35,660 nt of DNA, from contig JAFZNE010000091.1 in the NCBI GenBank assembly GCA_017553035.1, positions 1 to 35,660 on the forward strand, written 5' to 3'. Position numbers and translations under genes: made by a program. The notes under the pieces are model-generated. The model saw only the letters and a program-made list of their open reading frames with translations. It ran no database searches and was not told the DNA's origin. Positions 1 through 8,533 of the stretch are shown here, one piece after another. The DNA comes from Lachnospiraceae bacterium (GTDB taxonomy: Bacteria > Bacillota > Clostridia > Lachnospirales > Lachnospiraceae). How positions within the stretch are numbered: the stretch's first letter is position 1; every line of letters begins with the position of its first letter.

Positions 1-1
1 A

Positions 2-1243
2 ATAAGCATATGCCTAATACTGATATTAGGCTGTTCGTTACTTGCCAGCTGCACTAATGGAGTCAAGGCAGCAGATCTCATGGAAGGTATAAAGAGACAG
101 GAAGGGAAGCAGACTGTCCTCACATCATCCGAGTTTGCCCCCGCACTGACTGATTTTGCGGTCAGGCTGTTTAAATGCTGTTATAACAATGGGGAGAATC
201 AGCTTGTTTCTCCTGTCTCTGTAATGATGGCCCTCGGTATGACCGCAAACGGGGCAAAGGATGAGACGCTGTCCCAGCTTGAGGAGGCATTCGGAATACG
301 GATAGATACATTAAACCAGTATCTTTATAACTATATGGACCGTATTCGTATTATGTCCGCTTCAGGAAAAGGCACGCTTAAGCTTGCCAATTCTATCTGG
401 ATTTCTGAACAGTTCCGGAACATAAGCAGGGATTTTCTTCAGAAAAACGCAGATTTTTACGATGCGGATATCTTAAGAAGGAAGTTCGACGGATCGGCAG
501 TGGCTGAGATAAACCAATGGGTAAATGATAAGACCGACGGCATGATTCCCAAGATCCTGGATAAGATCGGGGAAGAAGATGTCATGTTCCTTGTAAATGC
601 GCTGTCTTTTGATGCTGAATGGCTGAATGCTTACGGGAAAGAAGCTGTAAGGGAAGGGGTCTTTATAAAAGAGGACGGAACGGAAACCGAGGCAGAGTTC
701 ATGAGTTCTGCTGAAAATGTATATATTGAGGATGAAAATGCTACCGGGTTCATAAAATACTATAAGCAAAGAGATTTTGCTTTTATCGGACTGCTTCCCA
801 ATGAGGGTACCAGCGTATCCGACTATGTGTCGAGTTTGGAGGGAGAAAAGCTTGCCAATCTGATTTCATCCGCTCAAAACCGCGAAGTGCGGGTCAAAAT
901 CCCTAAACTCTCATTTGACTATTCCCTTGAAATGGAAGCAACACTTGAAAAAATGGGAATAACAGATGCGTTTGATCCGGGCAAAGCGGATTTCTCCGGC
1001 ATACAGACAGGTGAAAGCGAAAACAAGCTATATATAAGCAGAGTGCTTCATAAAACGAATATTAAGGTAGATGAAAACGGTACTAAGGCGGCGGCAGCGA
1101 CGAGTGTGACTGTATCGGGAACGACTTCGTTAAATAATACGACAGAGATACCCAAGGTATATCTTGACCGTCCATTTGTATTTATGCTTATCGATACAGT
1201 AAGCAATGTACCATTTTTTATAGGGACGGTTATGGAAATGTAG
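2..1243 (+). CDS. Serpin-family protease inhibitor, lipoprotein (5' partial)
   Basis: Serpins trap target serine or cysteine proteases by cleavage of a reactive-centre loop and insertion of that loop into a beta-sheet. The first ATG is at 80, but the frame is open to base 2 and the upstream codons read as a hydrophobic segment ending in the lipobox LASC. The true start therefore lies left of the window and the protein is probably a lipid-anchored surface inhibitor. Family marks are the early NQLVSPVSVMMAL segment and the C-terminal hinge VDENGTKAAAATS. The hinge has the small residues at P12-P9 expected of an inhibitory serpin. DRPFVFMLID and the end FFIGTVMEM are also typical. The loop between hinge and DRPFVF is about six residues longer than in alpha-1-antitrypsin, so P1 cannot be assigned; candidates lie in the Ser/Thr-rich stretch VSGTTSLNNTT. 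A stem-loop terminator follows at 1399. Confidence 0.93.
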   Translation: MSICLILILGCSLLASCTNGVKAADLMEGIKRQEGKQTVLTSSEFAPALTDFAVRLFKCCYNNGENQLVSPVSVMMALGMTANGAKDETLSQLEEAFGIRIDTLNQYLYNYMDRIRIMSASGKGTLKLANSIWISEQFRNISRDFLQKNADFYDADILRRKFDGSAVAEINQWVNDKTDGMIPKILDKIGEEDVMFLVNALSFDAEWLNAYGKEAVREGVFIKEDGTETEAEFMSSAENVYIEDENATGFIKYYKQRDFAFIGLLPNEGTSVSDYVSSLEGEKLANLISSAQNREVRVKIPKLSFDYSLEMEATLEKMGITDAFDPGKADFSGIQTGESENKLYISRVLHKTNIKVDENGTKAAAATSVTVSGTTSLNNTTEIPKVYLDRPFVFMLIDTVSNVPFFIGTVMEM

Positions 1244-1398
1244 GGGGAAGTTTGAAACAGGAGGATAGTGGATAGAGAGAATAAAGGGCGACACAAAACC
1301 GATGGGACTTATACTTATTCCGCATGGGTTTTAACAAATGATGGTTGAGACATTATCACAGAGTTTAATGAGAAGGGATAATAAAAGGGAAGCTATTT

Positions 1399-1433
1399 GT
1401 GACGGTAGGATTGAACTATCGTCACTTTTTTCT
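1399..1433 (+). terminator. Rho-independent terminator after the serpin gene
   Basis: GTGACGGTAG (1399-1408) pairs with CTATCGTCAC (1416-1425) with one G-T pair, a 7-base loop and a following run of six T. It is the clearest structure in the 336-base gap between serpin and the next lipoprotein gene. The rest of that gap shows only a weak promoter candidate near 1503-1532. Confidence 0.85.
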
Positions 1434-1502
1434 TGTCGGAGCTTCATTTACCCTCATTACTCTCATTGGGTTACTTTCATTGATGGAAGTTTCTATGTTA
1501 AA

Positions 1503-1532
1503 TTGTTGTAGAATATGGTATTATGATATGAG
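1503..1532 (+). promoter_or_regulatory. Weak candidate promoter for the 1580-5155 operon
   Basis: TTGTTG (1503-1508) and TATGAG (1527-1532) are separated by 18 bases. TAGAAT (1509) and TATTAT (1519) are alternative -10 boxes without a good -35. Some promoter is expected because a terminator precedes it, but this exact assignment is uncertain. Confidence 0.25.
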
Positions 1533-1579
1533 TTGAATTAAACCATAATAGTTTGCAGTTGTTTTGAGGAGATGACTGA

Positions 1580-2614
1580 ATGAAGTATAGATGGGAAGCG
1601 GTTGTTGTAATTCTTACTTTGCTTTTTATGTGCGGATGCGGCAGGAAACCGGCGCAGACCGGGAATGGGGAGGATGTGCCCCGGATCCCGGAGGATAAAA
1701 AGCTGATCGTATGTACTTCGCATAAAAAAGAGGTTTATGAGCCTATAATCCGGGAGTTTGAAGAGAGAACCGGAATATGGGTGGAAGTATACCAGGGCGG
1801 TACCAAGGCGATGCTCGAGAAGATCAAAGCCGGATATGAATTCGGCGAGTATGACATAATGTTCGGCGGTGGTGTGGTAACCCTGGATTCGTATAAGGCA
1901 TGTTTTGAACCATATGAAGTTGCGGATTGTGACCGGCTGATGCCGCAGCTGAAATCGGAGGATAATGCATGGACTCCGTTTACCGAACTTCCGATCGTAT
2001 TCATTTACAATACAAAGACCGTTTCGGAAGAGGATGCGCCGGACAGCTGGGCCGATCTGTTTGATGAGAAATGGAAGGGAAAGATATCATTTGCGGATCC
2101 TTTTGAATCGGGTACCAGCTACACGATCCTTTCGGGTCTGGTACAGATGTTTGCTGCGGGCGATTCGGATGAAGCGGCCGGTGAGGTCCTGAGAAAATTC
2201 TATGACCAGCTTGACGGCGAGCAGGCAGCCGGTTCGAGCATGGTCCTGACCGAAGTCGCGGGCGGCAGCAAAAGCATAGGCATTGCGCTTGAAGAAGCGG
2301 CGCTCCGGCGTATCAGCGAAGGGGAACATATCGGGATCGTGTACCCGTCGGACAGGATCATAGCCGTACCGGACGGATGCGCGATAGTGAAGAATGCTCC
2401 GAATGCCGATAATGCACGACTTTTTGCTGATTTTATCGTAAGCGGGGACGTTCAGAAATTTATGTCGGAAGAGCTGTTCAGAAGAACGGTGCGCAGTGAT
2501 ATTGAAAATCCGGATTATTTCCGGGAGATCGAGATCGGCGTGTTTGACATTTTGAAATCCGCTCGTGAAGAGGAACGCATACTTGATATGTGGAGGGAGT
2601 ATGAGGCTGATTAA
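1580..2614 (+). CDS. Extracellular solute-binding lipoprotein, Fe3+/HptA type, probable co-sensor
   Basis: This is a class II periplasmic-binding-protein fold. The N-terminus is a lipoprotein signal: KYR, a hydrophobic stretch, then CGCGRK with Cys20 as likely lipidated residue. The mature protein begins with the family-like KLIVCTSHKKEVYEPII and contains the ligand-cleft style segments YQGGTKAMLEKI and DIMFGGGVV, as in AfuA/FbpA/HptA-like proteins. The start ATG at 1580 has a GAGGAG site just upstream. The 3' end overlaps the histidine kinase gene by 14 bases, so the two are translationally coupled. A transporter with its own binding protein lies downstream. This copy therefore more likely presents ligand to the kinase, as HptA does for HptS in Staphylococcus aureus. 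Ligand by inference: sugar phosphate, another phospho-organic anion, or ferric iron. Confidence 0.85.
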   Translation: MKYRWEAVVVILTLLFMCGCGRKPAQTGNGEDVPRIPEDKKLIVCTSHKKEVYEPIIREFEERTGIWVEVYQGGTKAMLEKIKAGYEFGEYDIMFGGGVVTLDSYKACFEPYEVADCDRLMPQLKSEDNAWTPFTELPIVFIYNTKTVSEEDAPDSWADLFDEKWKGKISFADPFESGTSYTILSGLVQMFAAGDSDEAAGEVLRKFYDQLDGEQAAGSSMVLTEVAGGSKSIGIALEEAALRRISEGEHIGIVYPSDRIIAVPDGCAIVKNAPNADNARLFADFIVSGDVQKFMSEELFRRTVRSDIENPDYFREIEIGVFDILKSAREEERILDMWREYEAD

Positions 2615-4367
2615 GGGATCTTACAAAAGAAGAATGTTTTTCAGCTTTCTGGCATTGTCCATTGTTTTCATCCTCGTCAGCGGTATCGTTTCCGTTCAGC
2701 TGTTCAGAGTCAAGATAGGCAGGGATTTTGTCGCAAATGACGTAGAAGCATTTGCGAAGATCACCGAGAGACTGTCTGCGGCTTTCGACGAGGTGGGGCA
2801 GGCCATCGAGCAGATCGGAAACAATGATATACTGAAAGGAGCGGCTTCGGGCAACGACGGTAATTTCAGACTGATCAATTCGGAGCTGTTTGCGAGCACA
2901 CGACAGATAAGGGAATATTCCAATACGGACATCTATAACGGAGGAAACTGCGTTTTCTCCACATCGGCATCAATTCCGAAAACGGCTCTGCCTTTGTATT
3001 TTTCGACGTTGAAGCGGGCCGATGAGGCAGACGGCGGGATTGCTTACTCGGAAGTGGATAAAGGCGATGACGCTTTTGCAGGTACGTTTAAAATGGTCAG
3101 AAAACTGACCGACAAGGGATACTGTATCATCAGGATAGATTATCAGGGCTTTGATAAGCTGCTTGAGGGCCTTGTGGGTTCGGGAAAAGGCTTTATGCTG
3201 GTCAATGAATACTGGGAACCGGTATATGCTACGGGAACGGCCAATAAAGGGACGCTGGAAACATTCAGACAAAATCTGTTTGACGGGAAGGATTATAACA
3301 GGGATTTTCAGGATAATGCGTATGCCAGGAAGATCGGAGACGGCGGCTTATGGGGGATCTATATCACGCCTCCCGTAATGATCGGTTCGGCGGTAAGGTC
3401 CATGTATACCGTGATCCTGCTCCTTACGGCGATCAGTATCGGACTCAGTTTCCTTATGTCAAACCGGCTTTCGAACTCGCTTTCACATCCGATCGGTAAC
3501 CTGACACGGGCAATGAAACGTCTGCGCAGCGGAGACCTTTCGACCAGGATGGAAACAGACCGTGATGATGAATTTGGCCAGCTGGCCACAGGATTCAACA
3601 AAATGGCCGAGCAGCTGGAGAGACATGTTGAGGAACAGATCGAAAACGAAAAGGAACTGAACAGGACGCAGATCGGTATGGTAACGGCTCAGCTGAACCC
3701 TCATTTCCTATATAATACGCTTGATACCATAAAATGGCTTGCCAAAGATAACGGAGTGAATACGATCGCCGATCTGTCTTCGAAGCTCGCGAAGATCCTG
3801 CGAAGAAGTATTTCCGGACCCGCGTTCTGCACGCTTAACGATGAACTTGAGCTGATCAGGAACTACTGCGACATTCAGGCCGTACGTTTCGATAATAAAT
3901 TTGAAGTCGAGATCCAGTCCGAGGAAGATATCGGAGAATGTCTCATTCCCAAACTGATAATACAGCCGGTAGTTGAAAACAGTATAATTCACGGGTTTGA
4001 AGATTGCGATTCGGGTAAAATACAGATAGAGATCCGCAAGGTCGGGATGAAGGGCAACTCGTATCCTGATGATGCAGAAACCGACAGAACCGCCGGAAAA
4101 GGCTATCTGGCAGCGATAGGACAGGAAGCCGGAAGACCGTGCGGAGGGATCATCGTGATCAGCGTAACGGATAACGGCAGCGGCATCGATCCGGAAATCG
4201 CCCTGAAGCTGAGAAACCGGGATAAAGAAGGCCTGGCAGGACATATCGGAATGTTTAACGTAGATACCATAATCAGACTGAATTACGGGCCGGAGTACGG
4301 ACTGACCGCGGAAAGGACCGGAGAGAGCGGAACAAAGGTCACAATAACGCTGCCGGCGATGAAGTAG
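2601..4367 (+). CDS. YesM/HptS-type sensor histidine kinase
   Basis: A membrane sensor kinase of about 588 residues. Domain order is TM1 at about residues 11-35, an extracytoplasmic sensor of about 220 residues, TM2 at about 268-292, HAMP, a His_kinase (PF06580) segment and a HATPase domain. The phosphoacceptor is the His of NPHFLYN (residue 368). The N-box is PVVENSIIHGF and the G-box is DNGSGID. About 30 extra, partly charged residues separate N- and G-boxes. ATG 2601 is chosen over the ATG at 2565 because GGAGGG lies 5-8 bases upstream and the protein then starts directly before the basic residues and TM1. The gene overlaps the upstream lipoprotein gene by 14 bases and the response regulator follows after 35 bases. 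Together they form a three-component sensor operon. Confidence 0.92.
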   Translation: MRLIKGSYKRRMFFSFLALSIVFILVSGIVSVQLFRVKIGRDFVANDVEAFAKITERLSAAFDEVGQAIEQIGNNDILKGAASGNDGNFRLINSELFASTRQIREYSNTDIYNGGNCVFSTSASIPKTALPLYFSTLKRADEADGGIAYSEVDKGDDAFAGTFKMVRKLTDKGYCIIRIDYQGFDKLLEGLVGSGKGFMLVNEYWEPVYATGTANKGTLETFRQNLFDGKDYNRDFQDNAYARKIGDGGLWGIYITPPVMIGSAVRSMYTVILLLTAISIGLSFLMSNRLSNSLSHPIGNLTRAMKRLRSGDLSTRMETDRDDEFGQLATGFNKMAEQLERHVEEQIENEKELNRTQIGMVTAQLNPHFLYNTLDTIKWLAKDNGVNTIADLSSKLAKILRRSISGPAFCTLNDELELIRNYCDIQAVRFDNKFEVEIQSEEDIGECLIPKLIIQPVVENSIIHGFEDCDSGKIQIEIRKVGMKGNSYPDDAETDRTAGKGYLAAIGQEAGRPCGGIIVISVTDNGSGIDPEIALKLRNRDKEGLAGHIGMFNVDTIIRLNYGPEYGLTAERTGESGTKVTITLPAMK

Positions 4368-4402
4368 CTTTTTTCTGTACTGAGATAAGAGAGGGGTTTA
4401 TT

Positions 4403-5155
4403 ATGATCAGAGTAATGGTTGCCGATGATGAGAATCTTGTCAGAAAGGGTATCATAAACGGTACCGATTGGCAGCTGATCGGCTGCGAAGTCGTGGCGGA
4501 GGCGGCTAACGGAGAAGAAGGTCTGGCAAAAGCACTTGAATTCAAGCCCGATCTGATCGTATCGGATATCCGCATGCCCAAAATGGACGGATTGGAAATG
4601 GTGGAGAAGATCCTTGAAAAACTCCCGAAGATCAAGGTCGTATTTCTGACGGCTTACGGTGATTTTTCCTATGCCCAGCAGGCGATCAGGCTAGGAGCCT
4701 GCGACTATATTTTGAAACCTTTTGAGGACGGCGAACTCGAAGCGGCGATACAGAGACTGATACAGCAGAACCTTCTCTCTTCGCACAAGAGCGTGAGGGC
4801 GGAGGATCTGATACCTCTTAAAGGTTATAACGATATCGAGAATAAGTATATCCAGGGTGCGATCGAATATATAGAGAAACATTACGCCGAACCCGGAATC
4901 AGTATCGGCGAGATCGCGGATGCCCTGGCTCTGAGCGAAGGATACTTAAGCCGCCTTTTCAAGAGTGAAACGGATTACAGTATCAATACCTATATTACCA
5001 GATACCGCATCAGAGCTGCCGCAAACCTGCTCAACGACGTTCAGAACAAAGTCTATGAGGTCGCCGAGCTTGTGGGATATCAGGATATAACGTATTTTTC
5101 TACTACATTTAAGAAACTGACAGGCGTTGCGCCGTCACAATATCAGAAATTTTAA
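4403..5155 (+). CDS. Response regulator, receiver plus AraC-type DNA-binding domain
   Basis: Partner of the upstream kinase. The N-terminal receiver domain (about 1-120) has the acidic pair D8-D9, the phosphorylated Asp55 in VSDIRMPKMDG, the TAYGDFSYA switch region and Lys in LKPF. The C-terminal AraC/XylS domain (about 150-250) has two helix-turn-helix units. They are seen as ISIGEIADALALSEGYLSRL and VYEVAELVGYQDITYFSTTF, ending in the usual GVAPSQYQK. At 250 residues it lacks the long middle region of classical YesN proteins and is the compact HptR-like form. A GAGAGGGG ribosome-binding site precedes ATG 4403. No terminator follows. The next 130 bases hold two 15-base direct repeats that are good candidate binding sites for this protein. 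Confidence 0.93.
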   Translation: MIRVMVADDENLVRKGIINGTDWQLIGCEVVAEAANGEEGLAKALEFKPDLIVSDIRMPKMDGLEMVEKILEKLPKIKVVFLTAYGDFSYAQQAIRLGACDYILKPFEDGELEAAIQRLIQQNLLSSHKSVRAEDLIPLKGYNDIENKYIQGAIEYIEKHYAEPGISIGEIADALALSEGYLSRLFKSETDYSINTYITRYRIRAAANLLNDVQNKVYEVAELVGYQDITYFSTTFKKLTGVAPSQYQKF

Positions 5156-5160
5156 AAAAG

Positions 5161-5195
5161 ATGTCAGAATTGACAATGAAATGTCAGTTTTGACC
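5161..5195 (+). promoter_or_regulatory. Two direct repeats, candidate response-regulator operator
   Basis: ATGTCAGAATTGACA (5161-5175) and ATGTCAGTTTTGACC (5181-5195) match at 12 of 15 bases and are spaced exactly 20 bases apart, about two helical turns. Each is itself a TGTCA-N4-TGAC dyad. They end 2 bases before the -35 position of a promoter with a poor -35 box. This is the usual placement for an AraC-family activator, such as the regulator encoded immediately upstream. Confidence 0.65.
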
Positions 5196-5197
5196 CG

Positions 5198-5226
5198 TTC
5201 CATTTGTTAATATTTGCAATTATAAT
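5198..5226 (+). promoter_or_regulatory. Activator-dependent promoter of the ABC transporter operon
   Basis: Perfect -10 TATAAT (5221-5226) with a 17-base spacer to TTCCAT (5198-5203), a poor -35. A strong -10 with weak -35 next to paired operator repeats suggests dependence on the response regulator. Transcription would start near 5233. Confidence 0.65.
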
Positions 5227-5281
5227 CCTCCTGTAATCTCAAATCACCGTCATTTTGACGGAACAATCATTACAGGAGGAT
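5225..5281 (+). promoter_or_regulatory. Long inverted repeat that pairs the SD of the binding-protein gene
   Basis: ATCCTCCTGTAAT (5225-5237) is perfectly complementary to ATTACAGGAGGAT (5269-5281). The right arm contains the ribosome-binding site of the gene starting at 5286. Nested inside is CCGTCA-TTT-TGACGG (5247-5261). In RNA read through from the upstream operon the SD would be buried in a 13-bp stem. RNA started at the local promoter (near 5233) lacks the anti-SD half. Confidence 0.6.
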
Positions 5282-5285
5282 AAAA

Positions 5286-6647
5286 ATGAAAAAGATTATT
5301 GCGATTTTATTGGTATGTGCTCTGTGCATCTCGGCTTTAGCCGGCTGCTCGAGCAGTAAAAGCGGTTCAACAAACAGCGGCGACTCCGGAAAGACCGAGA
5401 ACCTGACCGGTGTAGACGCCATCATCAAGGAAGCCGAAGGAATGACCCTTGAAGAGCTTGCAAAGAAAGCTATCGAAGAGTCCAACGGCAAGACCTTCTA
5501 CGGTGTAGGTAATTCAAGCCGCGGCAAGTCGGCATTACCTCTGTTCATCGAGTATCTTCAGACGATCGATCCCAACTACACAATGGAATTTGAGTGGCAG
5601 CAGCCCAAGAACAACAAGATCTTCGAGCAGCTTTCAGCAGACTCATTAAAGGGCACCGGAACATTTGCCATGACCCTTATCCAGGACGGTAACCAGATCC
5701 AGTCCAAGATGGTATCGACCAACATTCTTCGTACCTTTATCCCCAAGGAGTGGGCAGAAGCAAACAAGACCACAGCTGATGCTTACACAGGATATCTTCC
5801 TCTTCAGACACTTAACAAAGTATTCATGTTCAACAACACCGGCAGCGCTAAGTTCACCAATTGCTGGGATTTCGTTTATGACGGCAATCATTCACTGTAC
5901 ATGGACATCGATTCCGAGCTTGTAGGAAAGAACTTCCTTTACATGCTTACACAGGATAAGTATGCCGGATATCTTAAGGATGCGTATGATCAGCTTGACA
6001 GCAGCAAGAAGTCATATTTTGATCCCATCATCAACGGCCTTGCTACCGATGCTTCCGATCTTGGCCTCGGCGAGAACGGAAAGTACGCTCTTGCATGGAT
6101 CAAGCTCTGGGTTGAGAGCTACAACGCTCAGACCGATGACGGACCTATCTGCAACACCCTCGTAAGCCAGTCTGCAACAGATCAGTCAGGTCTGCTTGTA
6201 TACTCCAAGCTTCGTTCGGTTGAGGAATCAGCTGATGTTTCTGTTAACAATATCACTGTAGCAGCTTATCAGGACAATTATGTAGGAATCGGCGGATACG
6301 GATACGATCACTATCTGTTCGTAACCAAGAACAGCCCTCTTCCTTGGACCGCTTGTGCATTTATCGCATATATGACATGTACACAGCCCGGCTTCTCTGC
6401 ATGGGGCAAGGACATGGGCGGATATTCATCCAACCCCAACGTTGCAACCGAGACCGAAGCTAAGTATAACCACAGCAAGGGCGGCTGCGATGAGAACGGC
6501 AACGTAGTATTTGATGCAAAGAACGACAGAGGATATGACTGGTGGGTTAACACCGGCAAGCTCGTACTTGAGGATCCCGAGTACTGCTCAAGCGTAGCTT
6601 TTACCGTAGGCAGCTGGATCGAAATGCTGACCAAGTACAGCGAGTGA
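5286..6647 (+). CDS. ABC transporter extracellular solute-binding lipoprotein
   Basis: The substrate-capturing component of the transporter encoded by the next two genes. The N-terminus is a classical lipoprotein signal, with KK, a hydrophobic stretch, the lipobox LAGC with Cys20, then a Ser/Gly-rich linker. The mature part of about 430 residues is rich in aromatic residues and Asn/Asp and belongs by appearance to the extracellular binding-protein superfamily, with AfuA/Fe3+-type permease partners. It is longer than AfuA-type proteins (about 340), so the subfamily is not certain. Codon use is uniform and biased to AAG, AAC and GGC, consistent with high expression. AGGAGGA sits 5 bases before ATG 5286. 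A 16-bp stem-loop separates it from the permease gene, a common way to get excess binding protein. Substrate unknown; a sugar phosphate or similar anion is an inference from context. Confidence 0.85.
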   Translation: MKKIIAILLVCALCISALAGCSSSKSGSTNSGDSGKTENLTGVDAIIKEAEGMTLEELAKKAIEESNGKTFYGVGNSSRGKSALPLFIEYLQTIDPNYTMEFEWQQPKNNKIFEQLSADSLKGTGTFAMTLIQDGNQIQSKMVSTNILRTFIPKEWAEANKTTADAYTGYLPLQTLNKVFMFNNTGSAKFTNCWDFVYDGNHSLYMDIDSELVGKNFLYMLTQDKYAGYLKDAYDQLDSSKKSYFDPIINGLATDASDLGLGENGKYALAWIKLWVESYNAQTDDGPICNTLVSQSATDQSGLLVYSKLRSVEESADVSVNNITVAAYQDNYVGIGGYGYDHYLFVTKNSPLPWTACAFIAYMTCTQPGFSAWGKDMGGYSSNPNVATETEAKYNHSKGGCDENGNVVFDAKNDRGYDWWVNTGKLVLEDPEYCSSVAFTVGSWIEMLTKYSE

Positions 6648-6675
6648 TAGTATAACAAATTGTCGATACGGTTTT

Positions 6676-6718
6676 ATACTGTACCGGAAGATATCCTTTC
6701 CGTCTTCCGGTACAGTAT
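6676..6718 (+). promoter_or_regulatory. Intercistronic stem-loop between binding-protein and permease genes
   Basis: ATACTGTACCGGAAGA (6676-6691) is perfectly complementary to TCTTCCGGTACAGTAT (6703-6718) with an 11-base loop. No T-run follows, so it is not a standard terminator. It probably protects the 3' end of the upstream message or causes partial attenuation, giving more binding protein than permease. Confidence 0.75.
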
Positions 6719-6736
6719 TGATGAAAAGGGAATAAT

Positions 6737-8533
6737 ATGACTAAAAATAAAATAAAAACCTATTTTTCAAAACCGCAAAACATAATTCTCTTACTATTCG
6801 GAGTGGTGCTGACTTTCAGCACCGTCGCTCCGATAGTGGCGATAATCAAGGATACGCTGCAGATCCATCCGGGAACGATAGACCAGCATTTGACCGGAAA
6901 GGCCGAAGGATACAGCCTGATCAACTATGTTGATCTGTTTACAAGCAAACTTGCGGGATCCAACTTGTGGAAACCGCTGCTGAATACCGTTTTACTTGCG
7001 GTATTTACCTGTATCATTTCGATCCTGTTCGGCGGGTTGTTCGCTTTCCTGGTTACCAGGACCAATATGAGGTACAAGAGATACCTCAGCGCGATCTTTA
7101 TTTTCCCGTACATCATGCCCCAGTGGACACTGGCTGTTGTATGGCAGAACATGTTTAACTCGAATGCGGTTACGGGTACATCCGACGGACTCCTTGCTTC
7201 ATTGTGGGGGATCACGCTTCCGAAATGGTGGTGTATGGGACTGTTCCCGAGTGCCCTGGTTCTGGGATTGCATTACGCACCGTTTGCGTACATCCTGATC
7301 GGCGGTATTTTCAAAAATATGGATGCCAACCTTGAGGAAGCAGCTACGATCCTTGACACACCCAGATGGAAGATCATGTCGAGAGTCACGCTTCCCATGA
7401 TCAAACCGGCTATCCTTTCAACAATACTTCTTGTATTCGGCAGTGCGATGGGAAGTTATCCCGTTCCTCATTATCTGGGACTTACGACATTGTCGACCAA
7501 GTATATTTCACTGAATTCAAAGTATACGGGCGAAGCAAGTATACTTGCGATCATAATGATGATCTTCGGTGTCCTGATCCTGAGTATCAACCAGATGAGC
7601 CTGAAGAGCAGGAAGAATTATACAACGGTTACAGGTAAATCGGGACAGCTGACCAAGATCAATCTTGGCAAGATAGGCAAATATGTCATCGGTGCCATAC
7701 TGATACTGGTTACATTTTTCACCAGTATCTGGCCGATATTGCTGTTCGCACTCGAAACCTTCCTTCCGAACCCGGGCGATTACAGTTTCCTGTATACCGG
7801 CGATTTCTCGAACCTGACCACCAAGTGGTGGCTTACAAGCGAGAACGTGTCGGAGAACGGTTTGTACGGACAGTTCGGTATTCTTCATAATCCCACGATC
7901 TGGAACGCTTTCTGGGGAACATTGAAGGTAGCATTTATCTGCGCATTTATCGCAGGAACGATCGGAACCCTCATCGGTTATGCGGTATCGAAGAACCGCA
8001 GGTCAAAATGGGCCAACTATGTTAACAACGTAGCTTTCCTGCCCTACCTGATGCCTTCGATAGCTGTAGGCGCGGCATTTTTCATCCTGTTCTCAAATGA
8101 ACATGTGAATCTGTTCAATACCTACACACTGCTTGTAATTGCGGGTGTTGTAAAATACATTCCGTTTGCCTCCCGAAGTTCGCTGAATTCAATGCTCCAG
8201 CTGTCGGGAGAGATCGAAGAGGCGGCGATAATCCAGGATATCCCGTGGCATAAGAGGATGCTCCATATCATCATACCGATACAGAAATCTTCGATCATCA
8301 GCGGCTATACACTGCCGTTTATGACCTGCCTGAGGGAACTGTCGCTGTTCCTGCTCCTGTGTACGCAGGGATTCATTTTATCAACAACACTGGACTACTT
8401 TGACGAGATGGGTCTGTACGCATTCTCTAGTGCGATCAACCTGATCCTTATCGTTACGATACTATTATTCAACACTTTGGTCAACAAGCTCACCGGAGCG
8501 AGTCTTGACAGCGGTATAGGAGGAAGCAACTGA
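6737..8533 (+). CDS. ABC transporter permease, fused two-domain (AfuB/FbpB/ThiP type)
   Basis: Forms the membrane channel of the importer. Both permease halves are in one 598-residue chain, so a single copy replaces the usual dimer. Each half has the cytoplasmic EAA loop that docks to the ATPase: EEAATILDTPRWKIMSRVTLP (near residue 200) and EEAAIIQDIPWHKRMLHIIIP (near 494). About twelve hydrophobic segments are visible, the first at 15-37 and the first core segments near 81-107 and 116-138. The periplasmic loop between the halves (about 340-390) is Trp- and Asn-rich. This fused form is typical of Fe3+, thiamine and sugar-phosphate importers. ATG 6737 follows AAAAGGG. Its TGA overlaps the ATG of the ATPase gene (TGATG), giving tight coupling. 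Confidence 0.92.
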   Translation: MTKNKIKTYFSKPQNIILLLFGVVLTFSTVAPIVAIIKDTLQIHPGTIDQHLTGKAEGYSLINYVDLFTSKLAGSNLWKPLLNTVLLAVFTCIISILFGGLFAFLVTRTNMRYKRYLSAIFIFPYIMPQWTLAVVWQNMFNSNAVTGTSDGLLASLWGITLPKWWCMGLFPSALVLGLHYAPFAYILIGGIFKNMDANLEEAATILDTPRWKIMSRVTLPMIKPAILSTILLVFGSAMGSYPVPHYLGLTTLSTKYISLNSKYTGEASILAIIMMIFGVLILSINQMSLKSRKNYTTVTGKSGQLTKINLGKIGKYVIGAILILVTFFTSIWPILLFALETFLPNPGDYSFLYTGDFSNLTTKWWLTSENVSENGLYGQFGILHNPTIWNAFWGTLKVAFICAFIAGTIGTLIGYAVSKNRRSKWANYVNNVAFLPYLMPSIAVGAAFFILFSNEHVNLFNTYTLLVIAGVVKYIPFASRSSLNSMLQLSGEIEEAAIIQDIPWHKRMLHIIIPIQKSSIISGYTLPFMTCLRELSLFLLLCTQGFILSTTLDYFDEMGLYAFSSAINLILIVTILLFNTLVNKLTGASLDSGIGGSN

